Origin: Thalassobacillus pellis
GTDB taxonomy: Bacteria; Bacillota; Bacilli; Bacillales; Halobacillaceae
Length of the DNA: 64,000 nucleotides
Reading direction: 5' to 3'
Assembly (NCBI RefSeq): GCF_016908295.1
Contig: NZ_JAFBDO010000002.1
Location: forward strand, 682,001-746,000
A program made the position numbers and the translations under genes. Shown here one piece after another: positions 56,705-64,000 of the stretch; positions within the stretch are counted from its first letter, which is position 1; every line of letters starts with the position of its first letter. The notes beneath the pieces are model-generated. The model ran no database searches. It saw nothing but the letters and a program-made list of their open reading frames with translations, and had not been told where the DNA came from.

Positions 56705-57873
56705 GCTTGCCAGTCCTCCTTTTCAAATGCAATCTCACCACGGCAAATCGTCATGACGACATCCCGGTTCTTGTCAATTAGGACGAGGTCCGCATCCTTG
56801 CCTATGCGAATGCTTCCTTTCCGGTCGAAAATGCCTAATTGCCTGGCAGCATTTTCAGAAGTCATTTTGATCAGCTCCGCGATGGAGATATCCGCTATTT
56901 CTGTCATATTCTTTGCTGCCTCCTGGAGTGTAAGGATGCTTCCGGCAAGCGTCCCATCAGGCAGGCGTACTTCATTGCCGGTAACCTCTACCGCCTGGCC
57001 GCCCAGTTCATAGCTTCCATTTGGAAGGCACTTAGCGCGCATGGCGTCGGTAATCAACATCAGCTTACCCGCACCCTTCGATCTATATGCGAGATGGACC
57101 GCTTCCGGGTGAACATGCACGTTGTCGGCAATCACTTCCAGGGACAGCTCATCGCGGATCAGTGCTGCTCCTGCCACTCCTGGTTCCCGGTGATGAAGCC
57201 CGCTCATTTGGTTGAACAGATGAGTAACATGTTTGGCCCCATGGTTTACAGCTTCCATGGCTTCTTGATAAGTGGCATTCGTATGACCGATCGAAGCTAC
57301 GACACCATGTTTATCCAGATAAGCGATCAATGCAAGCGCCCCAGTTTCTTCAGGGGCAAGCGTCACCAGCCTTATGTTGTTGTTACTTGCAGCTTGCCAT
57401 TTCTCAAACAGCGATATATCTGGTTTACGGATAAATTCCTCCGGCTGGGCGCCCGCTTTTTCCCGGGAAATAAATGGCCCCTCCAAGTGGATCCCAAGCA
57501 CCTCTGCGCCGTTTCCAGCTTGGTTTTCCTTCATATAGTCGGCTATATTTTCAAGTGCAGCCGTAATCGCATCGGGGTGCTGAGTCATTGTGGTTGGCAA
57601 AAAGCTTGTCGTCCCTTCACGCGGAAGCACAGTGGCAATTCCATTCAAAGCCTTTCTGCTCGCATCCATTGTGTCATGTCCATCCGCTCCATGGATATGG
57701 ACATCGATAAAACCAGGAATAGCCATCAATCCTTGCCCATCAATAACTGGTATAGTTTGTTTAGTATGAAGATCACCAGTGCTGATTTCTGCTATTGTAT
57801 CGTTCTCTATTCGCAGTGATCCGCGTACGTGCTCATAGTTTTCCGTGATGATTTCAATATTTTTAATAATCAC
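56701..57873 (-). CDS. nagA: N-acetylglucosamine-6-phosphate deacetylase NagA
   Basis: A 390-residue amidohydrolase that removes acetate from GlcNAc-6-phosphate. Metal-binding motifs: PGFIDVHIHGADGHDTMDA (about 57-75), HLEGPFIS (about 129-136), GHTNATYQEA and VTHLFNQMSGLHHREPG, plus the catalytic Asp in LITDAMRA. Start: GTG 57873 (VIIKNIEIITEN), with AAGGTGG eight bases upstream; the frame is open to ATG 57912, but that codon overlaps the promoter -10. First gene of the nag operon. Confidence 0.93.
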   Translation of the reverse strand: MIIKNIEIITENYEHVRGSLRIENDTIAEISTGDLHTKQTIPVIDGQGLMAIPGFIDVHIHGADGHDTMDASRKALNGIATVLPREGTTSFLPTTMTQHPDAITAALENIADYMKENQAGNGAEVLGIHLEGPFISREKAGAQPEEFIRKPDISLFEKWQAASNNNIRLVTLAPEETGALALIAYLDKHGVVASIGHTNATYQEAMEAVNHGAKHVTHLFNQMSGLHHREPGVAGAALIRDELSLEVIADNVHVHPEAVHLAYRSKGAGKLMLITDAMRAKCLPNGSYELGGQAVEVTGNEVRLPDGTLAGSILTLQEAAKNMTEIADISIAELIKMTSENAARQLGIFDRKGSIRIGKDADLVLIDKNRDVVMTICRGEIAFEKEDWQA

Positions 57874-57910
57874 TGTCTTCCCACCTTGTATGCTAATTAT
57901 CTCTTTCTCC

Positions 57911-57947
57911 ATTATACGGTTTATTTATATAGTCGTCTATACCAGTT
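57911..57947 (-). promoter_or_regulatory. nagA promoter -10 and NagR-type operator (dre)
   Basis: TATAAT (57916-57911) with ACTGGTATAGACGACTA (57946-57930) centred about 25 bp upstream. This matches the HutC/NagR dre pattern (GGTnTAGACnAC), so NagR should repress the operon by covering the -35. Confidence 0.7.
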
Positions 57948-57954
57948 AAAAGCA

Positions 57955-57992
57955 TTCATGCCTGGCGAAGCTTTTCTTAGCTTGCCAGGCAT
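57955..57992. terminator. stem-loop between nagA and the esterase gene
   Basis: Nine-bp perfect stem ATGCCTGGC/GCCAGGCAT with a 16-nt loop; lacks a T-run on the minus strand, so termination is likely but not certain. Confidence 0.5.
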
Positions 57993-58002
57993 AGGGGGCT
58001 TC

Positions 58003-58758
58003 TTATCCTTTTACTTCTGTATATTGTTGGAAAAATTCCAATGTCCGCTCCACAATCAGATCGATATCATGATCCAAAGTGGCAACATGGTAACTGTTTT
58101 CCAGATGTACCAGTTCCTTATGCTCGGAAAATACCGTTTCAAAAATAAATTCGGAATTATCCGGTGGTACTACGTGGTCTTCATCGGAAACAAATAACAG
58201 TGCTGGGCAATGGATATTATCCAGAGCAGGCCGCACTTCATTCATTAACTTGAGTAATTCCTGGACAGAAACTAACGGAACCTGATCATATGCCAGTTCA
58301 CTCACTCCCTGCCGCTTGATATCTGAGTGAATTGCATCAAGGAACCTAGGCTGGTCGTCCCCTTCCAATTTTTCAAAGTCAGGAAGTTCAATTGCTGCAT
58401 TAATTAACGCAATTCCCGTCACATCCCTGTTACGTTCAGCAAGATGCAAGGCAAGCGTCCCACCCATCGACAAGCCGATAATGAACAGGACTTTGCAATC
58501 TTTTTTCCGAAGCCACTCCAATGCTTCCTCTGCAGAAGCAATCCAATCCTGATAAGTCTTTTTTTCCATTTCTTCAAAATGGGTTCCGTGCCCCTCCAAA
58601 CACGGCATTGCGACAGAATAACCTGCTTTATCATATACCTCAGCTAGCGGACGGACACTTTGCGTTGTGCCGGTAAAGCCATGAAGGACGAGTATACCAA
58701 CCTCATTCCCATGCTTATACAGCGGTTCAGCGCCTTCGATTATCGTTGCTTTATCCAT
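58003..58758 (-). CDS. alpha/beta hydrolase, carboxylesterase (Est30/YvaK type)
   Basis: A 251-residue monomeric carboxylesterase. Oxyanion strand VLHGFTGTTQ (about 23-32), lid region, nucleophile elbow GLSMGG with Ser97, acid in LFVSDEDHVVPP (about 195) and the catalytic His in ENSYHVATLDHD (about 225). This is the Geobacillus Est30/Bacillus YvaK layout, active on short acyl esters. It follows the SDR gene by only 3 bp, so they form an operon. Confidence 0.9.
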   Translation of the reverse strand: MDKATIIEGAEPLYKHGNEVGILVLHGFTGTTQSVRPLAEVYDKAGYSVAMPCLEGHGTHFEEMEKKTYQDWIASAEEALEWLRKKDCKVLFIIGLSMGGTLALHLAERNRDVTGIALINAAIELPDFEKLEGDDQPRFLDAIHSDIKRQGVSELAYDQVPLVSVQELLKLMNEVRPALDNIHCPALLFVSDEDHVVPPDNSEFIFETVFSEHKELVHLENSYHVATLDHDIDLIVERTLEFFQQYTEVKG

Positions 58759-58761
58759 CTA

Positions 58762-59625
58762 TTATTCCTCCTTCATACTGGAAATCTTCAACTGTTTATG
58801 TACCATTCGCTCCCACAACTTCCAAGGGACCAGCTTTTTAAAAAGGAGCATCGTCCTGACCCCTTTTCCAACTGGATAACGCAGAGCCGACAGTTTTTCT
58901 TTGTCTGAAAACCGAACCAATTGATCGGCAATATGAACAGGATCTTCGTAATTCGGCCGACTGGCTGCCATCTTCTCCTTCATCCGTTCCATGTACCGTT
59001 TATATGGAGAATTATTTCTTGCTGCCTGCTCAGGAATGGTTGTCCCTGTGGTCCAAATATCCGTTTGAAAAGAACCTGGCTCAATCAGGGCGACATCGAT
59101 ACCAAATGGCACGACCTCCAGCCGCAGGCTTTCCGTAAAACCTTCCACTGCATGTTTGGATGCTGCGTACGGGGACAGACCAGGAAACCCAATCACTCCA
59201 CTTACACTGCTAATGTTCAAGATTTTACCTGCACCCTGCCTGCGCATAAGAGGTAACACGGCCTGCGTGACCGCAACGAGTCCGAAAAAGTTTGTTTCCA
59301 ATTGTTGACGATAGGCATCAAGTGGCAGCTCTTCCACAAAGCCGCCTACTGCCATCCCGGCGTTGTTGATCAGGATGTCTACACGTTCTCCTTTAGACAG
59401 CCAGGTTTTAAAAGAAGCGATCGATGTTTCATCTGTAACATCCAGCTGCCGGATGATTATTCTATCCCTTGCCGCTTTATCTTTTATTTGTACATCAAGT
59501 TTCTGTGCTTTATCGATGTTTCTCATGGTTGCAATGACCCGGAAACCTTTTTCTGCACATTTCACAGCCGTTAAAAAGCCGATTCCATTGGAAGCCCCAG
59601 TGATAAGCACCGTTTTTTCTCCCAT
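58762..59625 (-). CDS. short-chain dehydrogenase/reductase (SDR)
   Basis: A 287-residue classical SDR. Cofactor motif TGASNGIG (about 8-15), NNAG (about 86-89), catalytic Ser in NISSVSG and Tyr/Lys in YAASK (about 155-159). The C-terminal extension (about 240-287, GKGVRTMLLFKKLVPWKLWERMV) is membrane-associating and typical of retinol-dehydrogenase-like SDRs. ATG 59625 has GGGAGAA nine bases upstream. Upstream gene of an SDR-esterase pair. Confidence 0.88.
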   Translation of the reverse strand: MGEKTVLITGASNGIGFLTAVKCAEKGFRVIATMRNIDKAQKLDVQIKDKAARDRIIIRQLDVTDETSIASFKTWLSKGERVDILINNAGMAVGGFVEELPLDAYRQQLETNFFGLVAVTQAVLPLMRRQGAGKILNISSVSGVIGFPGLSPYAASKHAVEGFTESLRLEVVPFGIDVALIEPGSFQTDIWTTGTTIPEQAARNNSPYKRYMERMKEKMAASRPNYEDPVHIADQLVRFSDKEKLSALRYPVGKGVRTMLLFKKLVPWKLWERMVHKQLKISSMKEE

Positions 59626-59854
59626 ACATTTCTCCCTTTTTCCTTTGAAGTGATTATCGTACGATACCACCAATTTATACTATTTAAACAGTTAACATAT
59701 GCAACCTCCATCACCTTCTTACGGATCTAATACATACGAATATAAAGAAGTTTCTCCATGCAGCCTGCAGAAAAACATCATGCTTCCTGGAGGTTACTGA
59801 AAAAAGCTTTTTCTAACCTATTTATTATAAGAGACTTTCTATCCTCTAACCATT

Positions 59855-60421
59855 TTACTCATTATATTGAAATCGAATTGGTGCATGCAGCAGCCTTCTG
59901 TACTCTTTTCTTAGCTTACGAGGTGCTCTTCCTTGTAAAAAGACAAGCGTAAATGCCTCCCATAAAAATACCCATCCACCTAACTGAACAGCTTGTAAAA
60001 TGATTTTGAACACGATTTCTACATCCAATACTTCAGGTAAATAAAGAGAGAAAAACGTCAACACCAGAGAAACTGCAACATACACCACTACTTTCTTTAG
60101 GTCATGGTCCATTTCCTTTTTAATAAAATGCAGTCGATAGTTAAAAAAGTTGCGCAAACTCGTTATCACTGTATTCTCAACCTTTGGATCTCCCTTTTCA
60201 TTCTGCATATGAAACCTTAAAACAATGTCATTATGTAAATCAATGTCATACGAACACTCTTCAAGAAAAGATTTCAGGCTCGAGTCCAGATCTCGAAGGT
60301 TGTAAACCGATGAATCCCAGCTATTGAAAATATCATCATAAGAATTCAGGCCAATTTCAATAATGTATTCGCCTGTATTTCTATCAATAGTATAGAATTG
60401 ATCTAAAAAATTCCGCTTCAT
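59855..60421 (-). CDS. hypothetical protein with two C-terminal TM segments (188 aa)
   Basis: A 188-residue protein: soluble acidic N-terminal region (about 1-100) beginning MKRNFLDQFYTID, with an YIIEIGLNSYDDIFNSWDSS segment, then two hydrophobic helices (about 112-131 and 138-160) and a basic tail RAPRKLRKEYRRLL. Family not recognised; the layout suggests a cytosolic domain tethered to the membrane. GGGGAGGAC precedes ATG 60421. Confidence 0.6.
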   Translation of the reverse strand: MKRNFLDQFYTIDRNTGEYIIEIGLNSYDDIFNSWDSSVYNLRDLDSSLKSFLEECSYDIDLHNDIVLRFHMQNEKGDPKVENTVITSLRNFFNYRLHFIKKEMDHDLKKVVVYVAVSLVLTFFSLYLPEVLDVEIVFKIILQAVQLGGWVFLWEAFTLVFLQGRAPRKLRKEYRRLLHAPIRFQYNE

Positions 60422-60603
60422 TCTGTCCTCCCCTTCCGAATCTTTCATTTTTTTACGTTTTTAAATGTTCGTTTCCGTACCATTGTTTTAGTTATGTCCC
60501 AGCCTCCTAATGCGAGATTGGAATCATAAACATCCTCCAGCTAAATGGAGGGTACGTATTTTTTTGATATACATGGAGGATTAGATGAATTTATTCAACT
60601 TGA

Positions 60604-61236
60604 TTATTGAATATTATTCGCTACCTGCATAGGACGTTTATAAAGAATTGCCAGAACATATGGACGGACCCACTGGATTATAACCCCTGTGATTAATGCA
60701 TTTAGCAACGTTCCAACACCAATGGCTCCATTGAAAAAGAAAGCAATAATTACTAATACTATACTAATGATGGCCCGTGACTTACTGAAAGACCAATTCG
60801 TTTTATCTGTTAAAATAACCATTGACCGGTCCATTGGATTAGGTGCAAAGTTTGATTCTAAATAAATCGCAATTCCCGTTCCGCCTAGAAAAATGCCGAG
60901 CAATACTAATAAAGTTTGTCCTAATAAATGATTAGGTATTAACCAGTCTCCTAATAAGAATAGCCATAAATCAATCCCGATCCCTGTAATAATGGAAGTT
61001 AATATAGCCGAAAATTCTGGTCTCGCTTTTAATGCTGCCGCATTAAGCAAAACCATAGCTGAACCAACAACTATTTCCCAACTTCCTATAGTCAATCCAA
61101 ATGTGCGATATAAACCAACGAGTAATGCATCAAAAGGCGAAGTGCCTAATCGGGATTGAATGGTGAGAGCAATTCCTAAAGTCAGTACGGAAATCCCCAA
61201 AAAATAGATTAGAAAAGACTTTCCAATTCTTCGCAT
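60604..61236 (-). CDS. YczE/YyaS/YitT family membrane protein
   Basis: A 210-residue protein with five to six hydrophobic segments. The family signature is GLGTSPFDALLVGLYRTFGLTIGSWEIVVG-like; here RLGTSPFDALLVGLY (about 29-43) and a GSWEIVVGSAMVLL segment follow, with NPMDRSMVILTDKT in the second half. Members such as YczE are needed for surfactin production in Bacillus, apparently at a post-translational step; the substrate is unknown. AAGGAG precedes the ATG. Confidence 0.82.
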   Translation of the reverse strand: MRRIGKSFLIYFLGISVLTLGIALTIQSRLGTSPFDALLVGLYRTFGLTIGSWEIVVGSAMVLLNAAALKARPEFSAILTSIITGIGIDLWLFLLGDWLIPNHLLGQTLLVLLGIFLGGTGIAIYLESNFAPNPMDRSMVILTDKTNWSFSKSRAIISIVLVIIAFFFNGAIGVGTLLNALITGVIIQWVRPYVLAILYKRPMQVANNIQ

Positions 61237-61368
61237 ATAATTCTCCTTAATCGTGAAACCATATAGTCTGTTTATTATTCATCACCCCTGCCTCAAGCTG
61301 GATCAAGTGTCAATAAACAATGAATGAGGGGGATCGTTTAAAGATAGTGTTTTTTAACAGTTTATTAA

Positions 61369-61453
61369 GAAAACCTGGCTTGTCGGCAAGTCCTTATGAC
61401 AATAGCCTAACTTATACTTTAATCCTTTCACAAAGTAAAACTAGCTTAAAGTT
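61369..61453 (-). repeat. R1 repeat, copy 5 (reverse, degraded)
   Basis: Keeps CCTGGCTTGTCGGCAAG, CTTATACTTTAATCCTTT and AGCTTAAAGT; the internal part is shortened to about 85 bp. Lies between the YczE-type and DUF2332 genes. Confidence 0.7.
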
Positions 61454-61517
61454 GAATATTAACTACTGCCTTTCCACAGTTCCGTTTTTTCTATTCCCGA
61501 AGCTATACCGATAACAA

Positions 61518-62564
61518 CTAAGTCAAAACCTCACTGGTTAATTTCCAATCAAACCAGCGGCCATGACCGTCTGTTTCCCCTATAGTTCTATGCTTAGCTT
61601 TTCCGTTTAAAATCGAATCTGCATGCAGCATTCTGTCCTCCATATTATTGTAAATGTGAAAAAGGTCCCTTTGTTTCCCTATTTCATGTACTCTTTGCAG
61701 CAAAATTTCTTTAAGACTATTTGGCATCTGATTAGCTACATGAGTATGGAATATGCAAAGCGTTGTATCAGCAGATATTTCTTCTGCTGCTTCTGTTAAT
61801 AGAGCCACCCCATCCCCTTCAATGAGGTGAGGAGGATTTAACCTCAGTTGCTTAACGGAGTCTTCAAAGTTTACAAGACGGTCCTTATGTTCTGGCCATA
61901 TAAGGGCTTTTAGCCATAAGAAATCTTCCTTTTTGGTAAGGTCACTAACATGTAAGTCAAAACCGCGTCGATCATTAACAGGTGGATTTAGGGATAATAA
62001 ATGATGAGGTAGTTCTCCTTCACGCACATTCGAGGTTAAATGAACAAAAGAATCATTTTTGCCATAAATATTTTCTGTTCCGTATGAATAGGAATAATGA
62101 TCCCATAGTAGTTGGAGACCTGCACTTGTTCCGATTTCTATAAGAGAAAGCGGCTTATTGGTTTGTTGATAGATGTAGCAAAATACAGGGTATAAATAAG
62201 CACAACGACGGACTTCATTTGTTTGCACAAGCTTATTTTTCAGAATAGACTTTATTTCCTTTCCGTTCTCCAGGCAGAAATCTTTAAATGCCTCGAACAG
62301 ATGGCTATTTTTCTTGGGTTTATCGACTAAACTGGGATAGTATTCTTTGAGTTGGTGATCAGTACCCTGGAGAAGTAAATAATGTACCGCACCGAAGAGC
62401 AAATTTGGAATAGGCTGTCCTTCTCGAGCATTAAGACATAATTTCAATAATTCTTTGTCTGTTGCAATACTTAATGACAGACTTTTATAAAGTTCACTGG
62501 ATCCTTCACATTCTAAAATCGCAAAATCATTAAATCTTGCACCAACAATGGCAGTATCCATCAT
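61518..62564 (-). CDS. DUF2332 family protein
   Basis: A 348-residue protein of the DUF2332 family: NARFNDFA-type opening (here GARFNDFAILECEGSSELYKSL), NEVRRCAYLYP (about 130-140), SLIEIGTSAGLQLLWDHYSY (about 153-172) which resembles the glycine-rich SAM-binding motif of Rossmann methyltransferases, and HTHVANQMP. The function is unknown; a methyltransferase-like fold is inference. GGGGGAG precedes the tandem ATGATG start. Confidence 0.83.
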   Translation of the reverse strand: MMDTAIVGARFNDFAILECEGSSELYKSLSLSIATDKELLKLCLNAREGQPIPNLLFGAVHYLLLQGTDHQLKEYYPSLVDKPKKNSHLFEAFKDFCLENGKEIKSILKNKLVQTNEVRRCAYLYPVFCYIYQQTNKPLSLIEIGTSAGLQLLWDHYSYSYGTENIYGKNDSFVHLTSNVREGELPHHLLSLNPPVNDRRGFDLHVSDLTKKEDFLWLKALIWPEHKDRLVNFEDSVKQLRLNPPHLIEGDGVALLTEAAEEISADTTLCIFHTHVANQMPNSLKEILLQRVHEIGKQRDLFHIYNNMEDRMLHADSILNGKAKHRTIGETDGHGRWFDWKLTSEVLT

Positions 62565-62647
62565 TCTCCCCCTTTGATGATAACGAAGCTCATATTTATA
62601 ACGTTGGATTATTTTTAATATTATGTGAATTTTGTAAATAAAATAGA

Positions 62648-62672
62648 GAACAATTCTGTAGAAGAATTGCCC
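62648..62672 (-). terminator. small hairpin after the MDR dehydrogenase gene
   Basis: CAATTCTNNAGAATTG-type stem (CAATTCT/AGAATTG); weak T-tail, so termination is uncertain. Confidence 0.35.
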
Positions 62673-62739
62673 CTAAATCAGTAAGACTCAAAACCAAGAT
62701 ACCTCTCCTGAACGTTTTTTTACATTTAAACAAATGGAA

Positions 62740-63780
62740 TTATTCTTCAGGTAGTAATAAGACTTTTCCTAATTTCCCTTTATTCTTGAAATACAATTGA
62801 GCTTCTTTGGTCTTTTCTAAGGGAAAGCTTTTGTCTATGACTGGATTTATTTTCCCTTCAGATATCGCCTGAAGCATATCTTTAAACTCTGATCTTGTCC
62901 CTAACACGGATCCATACATTGTAATATGTTTTAGATACAATGTTCTAAAATCAAGATTCGTCATTTGGCCTCCAGCAGAACCTGAGATACAGAACTTTCC
63001 ACCTTTTTTCAATACGTGAAGAGATGTGGGAAACAAAGCATCCCCTACAACGTCTAAAACGGTATCGATCGGTCCTCCATTCACCTTTAAAATCTCTTCT
63101 TCAAGATTATCGGATTTATAGGATAATACATGTGTGGCTCCTAATTCCTTCATTACCTCCTCAGCATTTAAATCACCAATTATCGCAATGACTTTAGCAC
63201 CAAACACTTTAGAGGCAATTTGCACATTTAATGATCCAACTCCTCCATTTGCCCCTGTTACCATAACAGTCTCTCCGGGTTGAACCTGAACTTGATTGAC
63301 CATATGCCAAGCTGTTAACCCGCTTACTGAAAAAACAGCACTTTTTGAATAAGTGGGAAGAGGCATATCAAAACATAGGTCAGCAGGCCACACCACATAT
63401 TCAGCATAACCTCCATCGTATTCCGAGCCTATAAAGGACATATCCTCAGAGATATGTTCGCTCCCCTCTTCTCCACTAGAAGTAAAAGGAAATAAAACTA
63501 CATTTTTATCTACCATGCCTTCATCTACCTGACCACCAACTTTAACAATTTTTCCAGTTATATCTGATCCAGGTATACGTGGGAATTGCACCCCTTCTGG
63601 TCGCCAGCCAGACTTAGCACCAGTACCATAGGCACCTTCTCTCATCCAGATTTCCGTATTATTGATGGCACAAGCCTTTACTTTCACAAGAACTTCATTT
63701 TCTTTTGGTTCAGGTATCGGTATGTCGACAACCTTTAACTTATCTACTTCCCCATATCCTGTTACTTGTACCGCTTTCAT
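62740..63780 (-). CDS. zinc-binding alcohol dehydrogenase-like protein (MDR superfamily)
   Basis: A 346-residue medium-chain reductase: GroES-like N-terminal domain (VLVKVKACAINNTEIWMREG, PRIPGSDITGKIVKVG) and a Rossmann domain with MVTGANGGVGSLNVQIA (about 178-194) and VLDVVGD. The catalytic-zinc cysteine position reads CAINNTE and the second cysteine cluster (structural zinc) is absent, so this resembles the zinc-independent quinone-oxidoreductase branch. Substrate unknown. Monocistronic, near the right edge. Confidence 0.85.
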   Translation of the reverse strand: MKAVQVTGYGEVDKLKVVDIPIPEPKENEVLVKVKACAINNTEIWMREGAYGTGAKSGWRPEGVQFPRIPGSDITGKIVKVGGQVDEGMVDKNVVLFPFTSSGEEGSEHISEDMSFIGSEYDGGYAEYVVWPADLCFDMPLPTYSKSAVFSVSGLTAWHMVNQVQVQPGETVMVTGANGGVGSLNVQIASKVFGAKVIAIIGDLNAEEVMKELGATHVLSYKSDNLEEEILKVNGGPIDTVLDVVGDALFPTSLHVLKKGGKFCISGSAGGQMTNLDFRTLYLKHITMYGSVLGTRSEFKDMLQAISEGKINPVIDKSFPLEKTKEAQLYFKNKGKLGKVLLLPEE

Positions 63781-63877
63781 AAAATATCACCTTTTCCTGA
63801 TTTCTTAACGTATTATTTACCATAGGTTTTTACTCGATTTATAAAAAGCGTTATATACCACTTATTATTCTTCTTTT

Positions 63878-63985
63878 TTACGCAACAATCAATTCTTTTG
63901 GCTTACGCAGTACTCGCCCTCCTGTAATCGAAAAAAGCCTTCCACTAATTGAATCCGGCAAGGAAAGGGTCAGCTTTTCATATTC
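63878..63985 (-). pseudogene. possible C-terminal remnant of an unidentified gene at the window edge
   Basis: A 35-codon minus-strand frame (SLPDSISGRLFSITGG ... KELIVA) ends at TAA 63880-63878 and is interrupted upstream by TGA; a second frame carrying VLTDE enters from the edge. Removing two bases would join them. It looks like a frameshifted gene end, but identity and intactness cannot be judged here. Confidence 0.25.
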
Positions 63986-64000
63986 TCATCCGTCAGTACG

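Noticed and set aside
56839-57819. 326-codon frame antisense to nagA
   Set aside because: Shadow of the nagA coding sequence; no binding site and no family resemblance.

Overview
The window looks like a chromosomal segment of a spore-forming, probably halotolerant member of the Bacillaceae (Halobacillus/Virgibacillus/Thalassobacillus-like). The evidence is low-to-moderate GC, strong AGGAGG-type ribosome binding sites, frequent TTG/GTG starts, many intrinsic terminators, and Bacillus-type families (Spo0E, YrzI, YjcZ, FbpB, YvrJ/DUF1659/DUF2922, YwpF, PatA, YkwC, FosB, NagABR). I cannot fix the genus. There are no rRNA or tRNA genes, no CRISPR array, no intact insertion sequence and no prophage; interspersed non-coding repeats are abundant.

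Layout. 1-5.7 kb: tail of a threonine dehydratase, a phased ACGCGT array, small membrane proteins (YqaE, Bax-inhibitor-1 type), the Fe-S repair protein ScdA/RIC, a patatin and an FbpB-like peptide. 5.7-11 kb: PatA, an MFS exporter, YkwC, two tandem Spo0E-like phosphatases and a type I signal peptidase. 11-12.5 kb: the YvrJ-DUF2922-DUF1659 unit followed by 120-bp hairpin repeats. 12.9-20.4 kb: DoxX, TauE/SafE, a GNAT protein, a B12-binding radical SAM enzyme, DUF3905, YjcZ, a KtrB/KtrD-type potassium channel and YwpF. 20.5-23 kb: moeA-moaA. 23-31.5 kb: two flavoproteins, drug/metabolite exporters, four tandem YrzI peptides, small peptides, an HD hydrolase and an HPr-like protein. 31.5-43 kb: CorA, an RsgA paralogue, a nitroreductase, a sirtuin, an aldo/keto reductase, CapA, TspO, FosB and acetyltransferases. 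43.2-49 kb: a second, larger ACGCGT array, then the formate dehydrogenase cluster (ArsR-type regulator, fdhD, fdhF, DUF1641) and a YflT stress protein. 49.5-64 kb: a phospholipase D protein, TPP riboswitch-thiT, a PbpC-type penicillin-binding protein, a PGRP amidase, nagA-nagB-nagR, esterase-SDR, YczE-type and DUF2332 proteins, and an MDR-family dehydrogenase.

How genes work together. moeA and moaA make molybdenum cofactor, which the fdhF enzyme (matured by FdhD) needs. nagA-nagB-nagR is a complete N-acetylglucosamine catabolic operon with a NagR-type operator. ScdA, FosB, DoxX, nitroreductase, two flavoproteins and two SigB-like promoters make a stress-heavy neighbourhood. Spo0E-like, YrzI and YjcZ genes point to control of sporulation.

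Most unusual points: (1) two arrays of ACGCGT palindromes, about 43 kb apart, phased at 21 bp (two helical turns); (2) a nearly identical non-standard promoter in front of both the DUF1659-DUF2922-YvrJ unit and the amidase gene 43 kb away; (3) two genes (tspO, fosB) whose only well-placed start codon is AUA; (4) four tandem YrzI paralogues; (5) several unrecognised micro-peptide transcription units with their own promoters and terminators.
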